From an uncultured Methanomassiliicoccales archaeon (GTDB taxonomy: Archaea > Thermoplasmatota > Thermoplasmata > Methanomassiliicoccales > Methanomethylophilaceae): 64,000 nucleotides of DNA. The translations under genes were made by a program, and so were the position numbers. The DNA lies in contig CAKUXX010000003.1 of NCBI GenBank assembly GCA_934702355.1, positions 1 to 64,000 on the forward strand, in the 5' to 3' direction. Position 1 is the stretch's first letter. Every line of letters starts with the position of its first letter. The notes beneath the pieces were generated by a model that was not told the DNA's origin, searched no databases, and was given only the letters and a program-made list of their open reading frames with translations. This document shows positions 43,226 to 51,576 of this stretch, piece by piece.

Positions 43226-43918
43226 ATGGAGCATTCCATCGCCAGGGAACGCCTTAATGCAAGGGCGAAGAGCAGGAGCGAGAAGACGGACGAGACCCGT
43301 CACCGCATCCTGGAGGAATCGATCAAGCTGTTCGTGGAACAGGGATACGAGAAGACCACCACCAGGCAGATCGTCCAGAAGGCAGGGATACTCAACGGAA
43401 GCCTCTATAACATCTACAAGAGCAAGGACGAGATCTTCATGGACATCGCGAAGATCGCCTTCAAGGAGGCCTCCGCGGTAATGGACCAGGTCCTCGGCCC
43501 GGATCCGTCCGAAAGACAGATACTCTGCTTCCCCACCTGCATCCAGATCTACGCTTCGTACAGATCCCCACGCATCGCAGAGCTCCTGTCCGTGGCCCAC
43601 AACAAATGGGACATGTTCCAATACGCCATATCGTTTTACAAGGATTGGATGACAGACCATGCCGAATCATGGGAAGGTCTGATAGACGATCCCGAATTCG
43701 ATCTGAAGCTCATAGCATTCTCGGGTTCGCTCGGCAGCGTGATCAAGACGATCGCCGAAGGTGCGTCGCCCATGTCTGAGATGGACTGCATGAGGGTCAT
43801 GTGCTCGTTGGAGCTGAGGACGTTCGGTCTCGATGACGATTGTCCGGAATCATCGATCGAGAAGATCATATCCGGCCTGGAATCGATGGACATAAGGATC
43901 TGCGATATCAGGATCTGA
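43226..43918 (+). CDS. TetR/AcrR family transcriptional regulator
   Basis: A 230-residue TetR-type regulator. The N-terminal helix-turn-helix is clear: RILEESIKLFVEQGYEKTTT, RQIVQKAGILNGSLYNIYKSKDEIF (about 32-75). The C-terminal ligand-binding half is helical and lacks named motifs. The start at 43226 follows GAGGAGAAGAGGAAA, a strong ribosome site; a longer frame reaches 43022 but overlaps the operators. It is divergent from the MMPL exporter and almost surely represses it and itself through the two palindromes in between. Confidence 0.92.
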   Translation: MEHSIARERLNARAKSRSEKTDETRHRILEESIKLFVEQGYEKTTTRQIVQKAGILNGSLYNIYKSKDEIFMDIAKIAFKEASAVMDQVLGPDPSERQILCFPTCIQIYASYRSPRIAELLSVAHNKWDMFQYAISFYKDWMTDHAESWEGLIDDPEFDLKLIAFSGSLGSVIKTIAEGASPMSEMDCMRVMCSLELRTFGLDDDCPESSIEKIISGLESMDIRICDIRI

Positions 43919-44038
43919 TTCTTTTCTCATCTCGTTGATGAGTCGATCCGCAGAATGTTATTGTGCCGATAGGCTGCAAGTTTTGTATCGTTCGGAATGA
44001 GAATCCGACTCAAATGCAAATCATCATGATACCGGAAT

Positions 44039-44080
44039 GATGCTAATGTGATGCTAATGTGATGCTAATGTGATGCTAAT
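44039..44080. repeat. 11-bp tandem repeat, first array (4 copies)
   Basis: Unit GATGCTAATGT at 44039, 44050, 44061 and (9 bp) 44072, without mismatches. The period matches roughly one helical turn, so the copies face the same side of the DNA. Confidence 0.9.
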
Positions 44081-44197
44081 CCCCTATACATATTCAATCT
44101 GTTTTTGTTCTTCTTTTCTGGTGTGCCAGCATATGTCTATGTCAACCAAAATGAAACCGTTTTGACATTATGTTGAGATGGGTCTGAAGTAAAAAAT

Positions 44198-44319
44198 GAT
44201 GCTAATGTGATGCTAATGTGATGCTAATGTGATGCTAATGTGATGCTAATGTGATGCTAATAATGATGCTAATGTGATACTGAAAATGATATAAGAAATG
44301 ATATAAGAAATGATATAAG
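44198..44319. repeat. 11-bp tandem repeat, second array, plus 12-bp triplet
   Basis: Unit GATGCTAATGT begins at 44198, 44209, 44220, 44231, 44242 and 44253, then once more at 44265 after a 1-bp shift, followed by a degenerate copy. Directly after it a second unit, AAATGATATAAG, is repeated three times (44284-44319). No intact ATPase-type gene adjoins. Confidence 0.9.
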
Positions 44320-44336
44320 AAACGGCTTCAACAGAA

Positions 44337-44498
44337 TCAGGTTCCCGCCATAAGTCGCATGTCAGCCTTGTACTCGCCTTTATCTCTGCGACTGATGATC
44401 ATACGACCTCCATCTGTATTATGGAATGCCGCAGAGGTCTTCTTAGAGGCCCAAGATTCCTTCCACCCCGTATCGATATTTTCAATGTCGATTCCCAT
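44337..44498 (-). pseudogene. AlbA_2/Schlafen-type N-terminal relic
   Basis: A 53-codon minus-strand frame from ATG 44498 to TGA 44337. It reads GWKESW early and AFHNTDGGRMII later, matching the AlbA_2 signature in which a KES motif is followed by AFANTDGG; compare the intact protein at 52311 (AFANTDGGTIVFG). Spacing between the two motifs is shorter than normal and the rest of the domain is missing, so it is a degraded stub. It adjoins the 11-bp and 12-bp repeats. Confidence 0.55.
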
Positions 44499-44642
44499 CG
44501 ATCACGATACGTAAAGATTGCTGTAATGAGGGTTTTGTGCAGTTCTAAGAGCCATATAGTAACCCCGTGCAACTATAGATCGGCCGATGAGACCAACGTA
44601 TCCGAACAACCTTTATCAGAACAATCGGACAATCGGGTATCC

Positions 44643-46580
44643 ATGAAGAAAGAGATGAGTTCCTTCGATGTGCGTTCGGTCGTGACCGAACTGTCCGGTC
44701 TCGAAGGCGCCCACATGGACAAGATATACCACTGGGGCGCAGGAAATGTCCTTTTCAGGATCAACGTCCAGGGTTCCGGGAAGAAGGAGCTCTTCTTCAA
44801 GGACAAGAAATGGCTCTACAGCCCGTCCGTCAAGCCGGAGACGCCCACTCTCCCGACATCGTTCGCATCGTTCCTCAGGAAATATCTGGACAATGCCCGC
44901 GTGAACGGGGTCAGACAGATCGGGTTCGACCGTATCGTGGAGATGAGCCTGTCGAAATCGGACGGCGACTACCAGCTCATATTCGAGATGTTCGGCGGAG
45001 GCAACGTCCTCCTGGTGAAGGACGGGACCATCCTGAACTGCCTTATTCAGAAGACATGGAGGGACAGGAAGACCCGCCCGGGCGAGCCGTACATCATGCC
45101 GAAGAGCAGGTTCGACCCCACGACATCCTCCGAAGAGGATTTCATATCGTCATTCAGAACCTCCGATTCAGATGCCGTGAGGACGCTGGCGACCTCCGTG
45201 AACCTCGGAGGACAGTATGCAGAGGAGATCTGCGACAGGGTCGGCATCGACAAGTCCACTCCCGCATCCGACGTGGATGACGAGACCCTCAGACGCATGT
45301 ACTCGTCGATGAGGGACATCGTGGCAAAGGTCCTGGACATCCCCGAACCGACCGCATTCCTCAAGGACGGACTCATCGAGGACTTCGCCCCCGTGGACCT
45401 GGTGTCCCACTCCGATCTGGAGAAGAAGAGGTACGAGACGATCTCCCAGGTGATCGATGCGTACATGCAGCAGATCGGGGAGGCAGAGGAGGAGGCCTTC
45501 GTAGATCCTAGGGTCGAGAAGCTCATGAAGAGGATCGGGAAGCAGGAGGAGACACTGGAGGAGTACCGCGAACAGTGCGATGACCTCCGTGTCAAGGCCG
45601 AGGCGCTGTACACGGATTACGCGAAGGTCAGCGAACTCCTAAGCGTCCTGAACGAGCAGTCGTCCAAACTCACATGGGACAAGCTCAAGGAAGGAGCGTC
45701 CAAGATCCCGTTCGTCACATCGATAGATCCGTCGAAGAACCTGGTCACGGGTACATTCGAGGGCCACACCATCACCCTGGACTACACCAAGGGCCTGGAT
45801 GCGAACGCCTCCGACCTCTACCAGAAGGGGAAGGAGGTCGGGGAGAAGGCCAAACGTGCGGAGGAGGCGCTGACCGAGAGCCGTGCCGAACTCGCCAAGG
45901 TCCAGAAGGGAATAGACAAAGCCAAGCTGGAGGCCGCCGGAAAGGCCCAGCCTACCAAGCAGTTCTGGTTCGAACGCTACAAATGGTTCATAACCAGCGG
46001 CGGAAAACTTGTGATAGCCGGAAGAGATGCGCACACCAACGACAACGTCGTGAAGAAGCATCTGAAGGACGGCGACCTGTATGCCCACGCAGATGTGCAT
46101 GGCGCACCGTCGGTCATCGTCAAGGAAGGAGCGAAGGCATCCGACCAGGAGCTGCGCGAGAGCTGCCAGTTCGCACTCGCCCAATCCAAATCATGGATAG
46201 CCGCCCTCTCGGAGGGAACTGCATTCTGGGTGTATCCGGACCAGGTCAGCAAGACCCCCAACCCGGGAGAGTTCGTCCCCAGAGGCGCATTCATCATACG
46301 CGGGAAGAGGAACTACGAGCACCACCTCCCGATAGAGCTCGCCGTAGGGGAGATCTACTTCCAGGGCTCCAGGAAGGTCATGTGCGGACCCGTCGAATGC
46401 TTCGAGAAGTCCGACCGCTACATGGTGATCCGTCCCGGGAAGAAGACGGGACGCATGTCCAACGAGATGGCCAAGCGCTTCGATGTGCCGGAGGAGGAGA
46501 TCTCCAGGATCCTGCCGCCCGGCGACTTCGAGATCACCAGGGAAGTATGGCCCGCTCCCGAGGAACCTTCTGAAAACTGA
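44643..46580 (+). CDS. rqcH: RqcH / NFACT ribosome quality control protein
   Basis: A 645-residue NFACT-family protein, the archaeal counterpart of bacterial RqcH and eukaryotic NEMF, which binds split large subunits carrying stalled peptidyl-tRNA. NFACT-N covers about residues 5-250 (FDVRSVVTELSGLEGAHMDKIY, RKTRPGEPY), a coiled coil about 280-420, and the NFACT-R domain follows with KQFWFERYKWFITSGGKLVIAGRD split across that core and HADVHGAPSV. The ATG lies about 30 bp after CTTTATCAG, so the mRNA is probably leaderless. An open frame extends upstream but is not protein-like. Confidence 0.94.
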   Translation: MKKEMSSFDVRSVVTELSGLEGAHMDKIYHWGAGNVLFRINVQGSGKKELFFKDKKWLYSPSVKPETPTLPTSFASFLRKYLDNARVNGVRQIGFDRIVEMSLSKSDGDYQLIFEMFGGGNVLLVKDGTILNCLIQKTWRDRKTRPGEPYIMPKSRFDPTTSSEEDFISSFRTSDSDAVRTLATSVNLGGQYAEEICDRVGIDKSTPASDVDDETLRRMYSSMRDIVAKVLDIPEPTAFLKDGLIEDFAPVDLVSHSDLEKKRYETISQVIDAYMQQIGEAEEEAFVDPRVEKLMKRIGKQEETLEEYREQCDDLRVKAEALYTDYAKVSELLSVLNEQSSKLTWDKLKEGASKIPFVTSIDPSKNLVTGTFEGHTITLDYTKGLDANASDLYQKGKEVGEKAKRAEEALTESRAELAKVQKGIDKAKLEAAGKAQPTKQFWFERYKWFITSGGKLVIAGRDAHTNDNVVKKHLKDGDLYAHADVHGAPSVIVKEGAKASDQELRESCQFALAQSKSWIAALSEGTAFWVYPDQVSKTPNPGEFVPRGAFIIRGKRNYEHHLPIELAVGEIYFQGSRKVMCGPVECFEKSDRYMVIRPGKKTGRMSNEMAKRFDVPEEEISRILPPGDFEITREVWPAPEEPSEN

Positions 46581-46729
46581 TGGGGACCACCCCCTACCAT
46601 TCCATTCTCAGAAACGGCTTATCCCACACACATCCAGACATGCTGGCCAGCATATCGGAAGGGAATCCGATAGGCTCGGTTTATATTCCTGTAAATACAG
46701 TTCGATCTGCAGAAATGCAGGACTTACAT

Positions 46730-47239
46730 ATGTCGATTGGAAAATTAATTGGAATGTTCGGCATCATCGGAGCAATCCTGATGGTCATCTGCGTGTTCCT
46801 CCAGTGGGGTTCCGTGGATTGGAGCATTGCTTCAAGCGCCAAGACTTATGGATTCTCCGGATGGGACCTTTATTCGGATGCGACCGTGACCACCATTTTC
46901 GGTCAGGACGTCAAACTCAGCGACTTCGAACTCAGCAACTACACATACGCGCCCCTTGTCGCACTCATCTGCGGTGTCATCGGAATCCTCGCCACCGTTC
47001 TCCCCATGTTCGTGAAGAACGATATGGCCAGCAAGATCTTCGGAATCCTTGCTCTGATCCTCGCAATCGTCTCCATCGTCCTGATGGTGCTCTACACCAC
47101 AGACCTTGCAGACAGCGCAGAGGTATCCGGACTCGCCAAGATCTCGGTCAGTGCTTCCTACGGTACCTACATCGGAATCGTCGGAGCAGTGCTCATGGTC
47201 ATCGGCGGTGTCGCAGACATCACAAAGAAGACCCACTGA
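46730..47239 (+). CDS. four-helix membrane protein, unknown
   Basis: A 169-residue membrane protein. Hydrophobic segments lie at about residues 5-25, 75-95, 103-123 and 143-163. A 45-residue outside loop between helices one and two contains SVDWSIASSAKTYGFSGWDLY. No named family recognised, though this arrangement is common among uncharacterised archaeal membrane proteins. The start is placed at 46730 (MSIGKLIGMFG); ATG 46715 is an alternative. GGTTTATATTCC near 46678 is a likely TATA element. A short hairpin follows the stop. Confidence 0.75.
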   Translation: MSIGKLIGMFGIIGAILMVICVFLQWGSVDWSIASSAKTYGFSGWDLYSDATVTTIFGQDVKLSDFELSNYTYAPLVALICGVIGILATVLPMFVKNDMASKIFGILALILAIVSIVLMVLYTTDLADSAEVSGLAKISVSASYGTYIGIVGAVLMVIGGVADITKKTH

Positions 47240-47249
47240 AACTCACTTA

Positions 47250-47263
47250 GGGGCTTCGGCCCC
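47250..47263 (+). terminator. hairpin after membrane protein gene
   Basis: GGGGC and GCCCC pair around a TTCG loop about 10 nt after the stop. Confidence 0.55.
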
Positions 47264-47373
47264 ATATTCTGATTCTGAAAGTTCATCCGATCGGGATGCA
47301 TGTCGATGCCTTCGGCCTGAAAGAACGGAACAGCCTGAACAGACAGGCTGAGACACCAAAGGACCATAAGGTA

Positions 47374-47450
47374 TGGTGCCCGCGCCGGGATTCGAACCCG
47401 GGTCAAGAGATCCGCAATCTCACAGGATATCCAAGCTACCCCACGCGGGC
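47374..47450 (-). tRNA. tRNA-Arg (anticodon GCG)
   Basis: Acceptor GCCCGCG/CGCGGGC, discriminator A, encoded CCA, and T arm CCGGG-TTCGAAT-CCCGG are perfect. The anticodon loop reads TTGCGGA, anticodon GCG, on stem TGAGA/TCTCT, which has a T-T mismatch at the outer pair. The D stem contains a G-T pair. Both tRNA genes in the window encode CCA. Confidence 0.92.
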
Positions 47451-47481
47451 AAAAGCTGCGGAAATGGTTAAGTTAAGGCGT

Positions 47482-47673
47482 TTATGCCTCAGGGTGAGAC
47501 AGGTAGCGGGTGATGTATCCTGCGATCCTGTTCCTCATTGTCACCGATGAGACATCCGTGAGTGTGCTGACCATTTCCTTGTTGGCCTCGAAGTCCTTGC
47601 TGAAGGCCTGAGGGTACTTGTTAAGGAGGTCGATGGACACTCTCTTGATGTAGGTGGGTCTTATTCTTCCCAT
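47482..47673 (-). CDS. rps17e: ribosomal protein S17e
   Basis: Archaeal/eukaryotic small-subunit protein S17e (eS17), 63 residues. MGRIRPTYIKRVSIDLLNKYP and MRNRIAGYITRYL, given here in parts, match the family throughout, and length is normal. The ATG at 47673 follows GGTGA by a few bases; a longer frame from 47682 adds three residues. An AT-rich AAATATAAAATCC lies upstream as promoter. It lies alone next to tRNA-Arg on the same strand. Confidence 0.95.
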   Translation of the reverse strand: MGRIRPTYIKRVSIDLLNKYPQAFSKDFEANKEMVSTLTDVSSVTMRNRIAGYITRYLSHPEA

Positions 47674-47792
47674 ATCATTCACCGAGTAAACCCGATTAAG
47701 AGGATTTTATATTTAAAGATTAGTCACTGAAAAATTGGAACGGCTGATGCACAGCAACGGAAACCTGCCGAAACGGACGCCGAACGTATGGA

Positions 47793-47809
47793 GGAGGGAG
47801 AAACCCTCC
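47793..47809 (-). terminator. hairpin after TerB-like gene
   Basis: GGAGGG and CCCTCC pair around a 5-nt loop, about 10 nt after the stop of the minus-strand TerB-like gene. Confidence 0.5.
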
Positions 47810-47818
47810 CGAATACGC

Positions 47819-48274
47819 TCATTCTATGAGCTTCTTTATCCAGCGCTTCTCCTTGGCGCAGACCTTCCCGTCGACCGAGCAGATCATCATGCACACGAGT
47901 ATGATGTCATCCTTCAGCTCCGGAGAGACGAGTCCCAACAGGTCCACGGTCTTGTTCATGGCTGCCTTGTACTCCTTCGGCTTGTCCAGACCGGCTGCTA
48001 CGAAAATATGCTTTGCATCCTCGAAGGAGACGTCATCGTCGGCCAGGATGTCCAGGATCGGCTTGATGAGATAGTACTCCTCTTCAGCGAGCTTCCCGTC
48101 GGCGGCGACCGCACAGAGCACCAGATCGGTGTAGATGGCCAATGCGTCCACGCCGTCGCATGTGATTCCTGCGAGTCCCGTCAGTACATCGGCGGATTTC
48201 TCTGCCATGATCTGCCCGAAAGTGGACGGATCGAGGGATTCCATGATTGTGCAAAGGTCTTTGAACGTGCTCAT
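47819..48274 (-). CDS. TerB-like protein
   Basis: A 151-residue all-helical protein. Two repeats of the TerB signature are visible: LVLCAVAADGKLAEEEYYLIKPI (about 52-74) and MMICSVDGKVCAKEKRWIKKL near the end, each with the DGK acidic-glycine core that can bind metal. TerB-like domains occur in tellurite-resistance and in stress or membrane-associated systems; this one stands alone, so its role is unclear. A ribosome site GGAG lies before the ATG and TATATATAC about 25 bp further up. Confidence 0.82.
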   Translation of the reverse strand: MSTFKDLCTIMESLDPSTFGQIMAEKSADVLTGLAGITCDGVDALAIYTDLVLCAVAADGKLAEEEYYLIKPILDILADDDVSFEDAKHIFVAAGLDKPKEYKAAMNKTVDLLGLVSPELKDDIILVCMMICSVDGKVCAKEKRWIKKLIE

Positions 48275-48319
48275 GCGGACCCATCTCCTTTCAGTATATA
48301 TACGGAATCGGACGGGAAC

Positions 48320-48973
48320 TCATCTGCGGGGGTGGCCGCATGTGAGCTTTCCCTCCGGGCAGGGGCCCCTCATGCACGGCGGACCGGCTTCGCGGAATAT
48401 CACCGGGGAGACCTCCATGCAGAGCTCCAGCATCCTGTCGGCCATCTCGCGGATCTCCCACTGCGCACGGTTGCAGCATCTGAGCGAGAAGAAGTGCAGA
48501 AGCTCGCGTGCGTTCATTGTTATCGTGATGTTCGTGGTGCATCCGTTCGGCAGGAGATACCTTGCATCCTCGGCCGGGATCCCCATGGACTCCAGCTTGC
48601 CGTATGCCTCCCATATCGCGGCCATGGTCTCTTCGAACACCTTGGAGGCTTCCTCGTTGCCTTCGACCGTATGAGGTGTCACGAAGGTGGGCTCCCTCAT
48701 GGACACGTACCTCTGACTCTGCTGGGAGTAAGATGCGACCCTGTGCCTGACGAGCTGATGGGTCAGCGCACGGGATACCCCTTCGACTGAGAATGTGAAA
48801 ACAGCATGCTCCAGGACGGAATGGTGTCCCATACCGACGATGCGTGTGAGGATCTTCTCGGAATCGATGTCGTCGACGATCTCGTAGGATGCACGCTCGG
48901 AATAGCAGGAGTTCCCTGCGGCCGCGCATATGGCATCCGCGTTCTGTGTGAATGCAAGCAGTTTTACGATCAT
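48320..48973 (-). CDS. thyX: FAD-dependent thymidylate synthase
   Basis: ThyX makes dTMP from dUMP using a folate-type carbon donor and FAD. The signature RHRVASYSQQSQRYV (RHR-x7-S form) is at about 78-92; GHHSVLEHAVFTF precedes it, and NARELLHFFSLRCCNRAQWEIR near 160 is the second conserved block. The 217-residue length is normal. Start at 48973 follows GAAGGA and overlaps the stop of the TraB-like gene by 4 nt (ATGA), so the two are translated together. A C-terminal CMRGPCPEGKLTCGHP tail with cysteines is noteworthy and could bind metal. Confidence 0.95.
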   Translation of the reverse strand: MIVKLLAFTQNADAICAAAGNSCYSERASYEIVDDIDSEKILTRIVGMGHHSVLEHAVFTFSVEGVSRALTHQLVRHRVASYSQQSQRYVSMREPTFVTPHTVEGNEEASKVFEETMAAIWEAYGKLESMGIPAEDARYLLPNGCTTNITITMNARELLHFFSLRCCNRAQWEIREMADRMLELCMEVSPVIFREAGPPCMRGPCPEGKLTCGHPRR

Positions 48974-49686
48974 TCCTTCACATCCCCGTTCCATATCATG
49001 GCCCTAATGCCGTCCATCCTCTCCCTGTCGCGGAGATCGGCGAGACGGATCTTTCTGATCTGAGGGTCCGTCAGAAGTCTGCAGATACCCTCCACATGGG
49101 CATCCCCGACGACCACCACCATGTTGTGGTATGTCTCGGAGGCCCTGTTGATCTGCTCCGCCATATGCTCGTTCCTTTCGTCGATGAGCTTGCGGACCAG
49201 CGTGGGATACTTCCGCCTCATGTTCTCGATGTAGCGCTCCTCATCCTCGGCGAAGCTCTTCTGGACGCTGTCGACCTTCTTGACACCGCCGATGCCGTCT
49301 GATATCCCCGAGAGCCTGTAGCGGAGCTTCTCTCCGAAGGACATCTCGGCCCACATATCGTTGAGGACCTGCATCGCATTGGTATCGATCGGTATGATCT
49401 CGGCGCCGGCCAGACGTCCGGTGTTGACCGCGGCGAGGAACTCCCCGCCTACCTGCGTGCCGTTCTCTTCCGACATCTTCTGCTGATACTTCGCAGTCTG
49501 TCTGTATATCGCGGACATTTCCTTGGTATCATCCTCGTCGGAGGGCTCGGCCTGCTTCTTCATAAGGTATTCATAACGCGCCACATCAAGCTCGATGAGA
49601 ACGGCATCGGGCCAGGTGTTCTTCACGATGAACGACACAGGCTCCGCCAGATTGAAAACGTGTCCTGTTCCGATTATCGTGATCAT
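48970..49686 (-). CDS. TraB/PrgY-like family protein
   Basis: A 238-residue TraB-domain protein. The family's two key motifs are present: GTGHVFNLAEPV near the start with the first histidine, and VVVVGDAHVEGI near 203 with the second; IELD at about 31-34 and the EII…D region lie between. TraB proteins are thought to be metal-dependent hydrolase-like; in bacteria PrgY blocks peptide pheromones. It lacks the C-terminal membrane helices found in many archaeal relatives, so it is probably soluble. Overlap with thyX suggests coexpression, without an obvious shared pathway. Confidence 0.85.
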   Translation of the reverse strand: MITIIGTGHVFNLAEPVSFIVKNTWPDAVLIELDVARYEYLMKKQAEPSDEDDTKEMSAIYRQTAKYQQKMSEENGTQVGGEFLAAVNTGRLAGAEIIPIDTNAMQVLNDMWAEMSFGEKLRYRLSGISDGIGGVKKVDSVQKSFAEDEERYIENMRRKYPTLVRKLIDERNEHMAEQINRASETYHNMVVVVGDAHVEGICRLLTDPQIRKIRLADLRDRERMDGIRAMIWNGDVKE

Positions 49687-49770
49687 GGTCTCTGAATGGC
49701 AATGTGCATATAGAACCTTCTTAAGGTCAAAACGTGGCGGCCCATCCGTTATATCGACCTTCGACCATGC

Positions 49771-50679
49771 ATGTCCATGGATGCCCTGTCCATAAAGGAA
49801 CTCCGCAAATCATTCGGCGATGTGGAAGCCGTCAAAGGCATATCGTTCTCCGTTCCGGAAGGATCGTTCTTCGCCTTCCTCGGACCCAACGGTGCCGGGA
49901 AATCCACTACGATATCCATCATCTGCGCCCTGCAGGAGATGGATTCCGGTTCTGTGTCCGTATTCGGGAAGGATGTGTCCGATGCGTCGGTCAAATCCGA
50001 CATAGGCGTCGTGTTCCAAGACCCCCTGATGGACAAGAGGCTCACAGTCAGAGAGAATCTGAGGATCCGCGGTGCGATGTACGGCCTGTCCGATCCGGAA
50101 CTGGGTTCCGCAGTCGAACATGCTATGGGGATCGCCGATGCTTCCGAGTTCTCGGACCGCCCATACGGGAAACTGTCCGGAGGGCAGCGGCGCAGGGCGG
50201 ACATAGCCCGCGCCTTGGTCCACAGCCCCAAGCTCCTCATTCTGGATGAACCGACCTCTGGACTCGATCCCCAGACCCGTTCGAGGATGTGGGACATGAT
50301 CATGGACCTCAACCGCAACCACGGCATGACGGTCCTGCTGACCACGCATTACATGGAGGAAGCCGCCGGTGCGGATGATATCGTGATAATCGACCACGGA
50401 TCGATAACCGCGCACGGGACACCGTCTTCGATCAAAGACAGGTTCTGCAGGGACCGCATGGACTTCGTACCCACCGATATGGACAAGGCCGAATCTGTCC
50501 TGAGGGGCATTGGAGTCGCATACACGATAGATTCCGGCTCGGTCAGGATCGAGCTCGGTCGCACGGCGGATGCGGTCCCGATCATCACGGCCCTTGGAAC
50601 GCTCATAGATTCGTTCGAGGTCAGGAGCGGTACGCTGGACGATGCGTTCATCGCCATAACCGGGGGTGATGTCCAATGA
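49771..50679 (+). CDS. ABC transporter ATP-binding protein (DrrA/NatA type)
   Basis: A 302-residue ABC ATPase for an ABC-2 exporter. Walker A FLGPNGAGKSTT near 37, Q-loop VVFQDPLMD, signature LSGGQRRRADIARAL, Walker B LLILDEPTSGLDP and switch TTHYMEEA are intact. The C-terminal 80 residues match the DrrA-type accessory domain. The permease gene overlaps by 4 nt (ATGA). The substrate could be an antibiotic, lipid or polysaccharide precursor; nothing in the sequence decides this. CGTTATATCG about 22 bp upstream suggests a leaderless start at 49771 or 49777. Confidence 0.94.
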   Translation: MSMDALSIKELRKSFGDVEAVKGISFSVPEGSFFAFLGPNGAGKSTTISIICALQEMDSGSVSVFGKDVSDASVKSDIGVVFQDPLMDKRLTVRENLRIRGAMYGLSDPELGSAVEHAMGIADASEFSDRPYGKLSGGQRRRADIARALVHSPKLLILDEPTSGLDPQTRSRMWDMIMDLNRNHGMTVLLTTHYMEEAAGADDIVIIDHGSITAHGTPSSIKDRFCRDRMDFVPTDMDKAESVLRGIGVAYTIDSGSVRIELGRTADAVPIITALGTLIDSFEVRSGTLDDAFIAITGGDVQ

Positions 50680-51530
50680 ACGGCACGATGGCCTTGGCCA
50701 AGAGGAACGTCCTCTGCTACCTCAGAGACCGCTCGTCGGTCTTGTTCTCCATGATGGCCGTGCTCATCGTCATCATGCTTTACCTCCTGTTCCTCAGGAA
50801 CCTGCTCATAGAATCCTATCCTGACATGGACGGCATGTCGCACCTCGTCGACGCCTGGGTGATGGCCGGAGTATTGGGCATCGTCCCGGTCACGGCTTCC
50901 GCAGGCTCGCTCCAGGTGATGATCGAGGACAGGGCCGGAGGCAACATCAGGGACTTCCTGGTGACCCCGATGAGCCCGGCAGCGATTGCTTCCGGATACA
51001 TACTCAGCACATTCGCCGTGGGCATGCTAATGAGCGTGCTGGCGATGATCGTATGCATCGCATACCTTGCATTGAGCGGGTGCCCTCTGACCGCATCCGG
51101 GATCCTCGCCACGGCCGTGCTCCTGATCCCATCATCAATATCAGGTTCCATCATCGTCTATGCGATGACCTCGTTCCTCAGGAGTCCGGGCGCTTTCTCC
51201 GGTTTCTTCACCGTGATCAGCGTCCTGATCGGTTTCCTCACCGGGATATATATGCCGATGGGCAGCATGCCCGCTGCCATGCAGGCTGTCTCCGGGATCA
51301 TCCCGGCAAGTCACATGGCGGCATTGTTCCGCAACAGCCTCGCCGACGGGGCCATGGATTCCGTGTTCGCCGGCGCACCGACGGAGACCGTGGAAGCATT
51401 CAGGCAGGACATGGGATTCGACATCTCCGTAGGCGGATTCGGATTCGACACCGGAAGTAGCATCGTTTTCGTGCTGGCGGTCACGGCCATGTTCTTCGTC
51501 GTAGCCGTGGCGGGTCTCAGAAAGCGCTGA
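50676..51530 (+). CDS. ABC-2 type transporter permease
   Basis: A 284-residue ABC-2 membrane subunit with six hydrophobic segments (about 25-45, 62-82, 107-130, 142-165, 172-192, 255-278). The family's helix-3/4 region NIRDFLVTPMSPAAIASGYIL and the TGIYMPMGSMPAAMQAVSGIIPASH block before the outer loop are typical. It pairs with the upstream ATPase through a 4-nt overlap. The outer loop before the last helix is about 60 residues and contains MDSVFAGAPTETVEAF. No substrate can be assigned. Confidence 0.92.
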   Translation: MNGTMALAKRNVLCYLRDRSSVLFSMMAVLIVIMLYLLFLRNLLIESYPDMDGMSHLVDAWVMAGVLGIVPVTASAGSLQVMIEDRAGGNIRDFLVTPMSPAAIASGYILSTFAVGMLMSVLAMIVCIAYLALSGCPLTASGILATAVLLIPSSISGSIIVYAMTSFLRSPGAFSGFFTVISVLIGFLTGIYMPMGSMPAAMQAVSGIIPASHMAALFRNSLADGAMDSVFAGAPTETVEAFRQDMGFDISVGGFGFDTGSSIVFVLAVTAMFFVVAVAGLRKR

Positions 51531-51576
51531 ACGGACCGGCAAGCCCCTTATCTAGTTCCGATACATGCACGGGACC

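Larger units (their letters stand above)
43919..44642. other. AT-rich repeat-filled intergenic region
   Basis: About 720 bp without an intact gene. It contains two arrays of an 11-bp tandem repeat, a 12-bp triple repeat, a degraded AlbA_2-like gene stub on the minus strand (44337-44498) and the promoter of rqcH (CTTTATCAG about 30 bp before 44643). A long upstream extension of the rqcH frame crosses part of it but does not resemble protein. Confidence 0.6.

Noticed and set aside
44039..44319. Possible CRISPR array
   Set aside because: The 11-bp and 12-bp units are directly adjacent with no spacers, and no cas genes are nearby.
44421..44642. 74-codon N-terminal extension of rqcH
   Set aside because: NFACT-N begins at 44643; the extension crosses the AlbA_2-like relic on the other strand and a TATA-like element, and has no similarity to RqcH.
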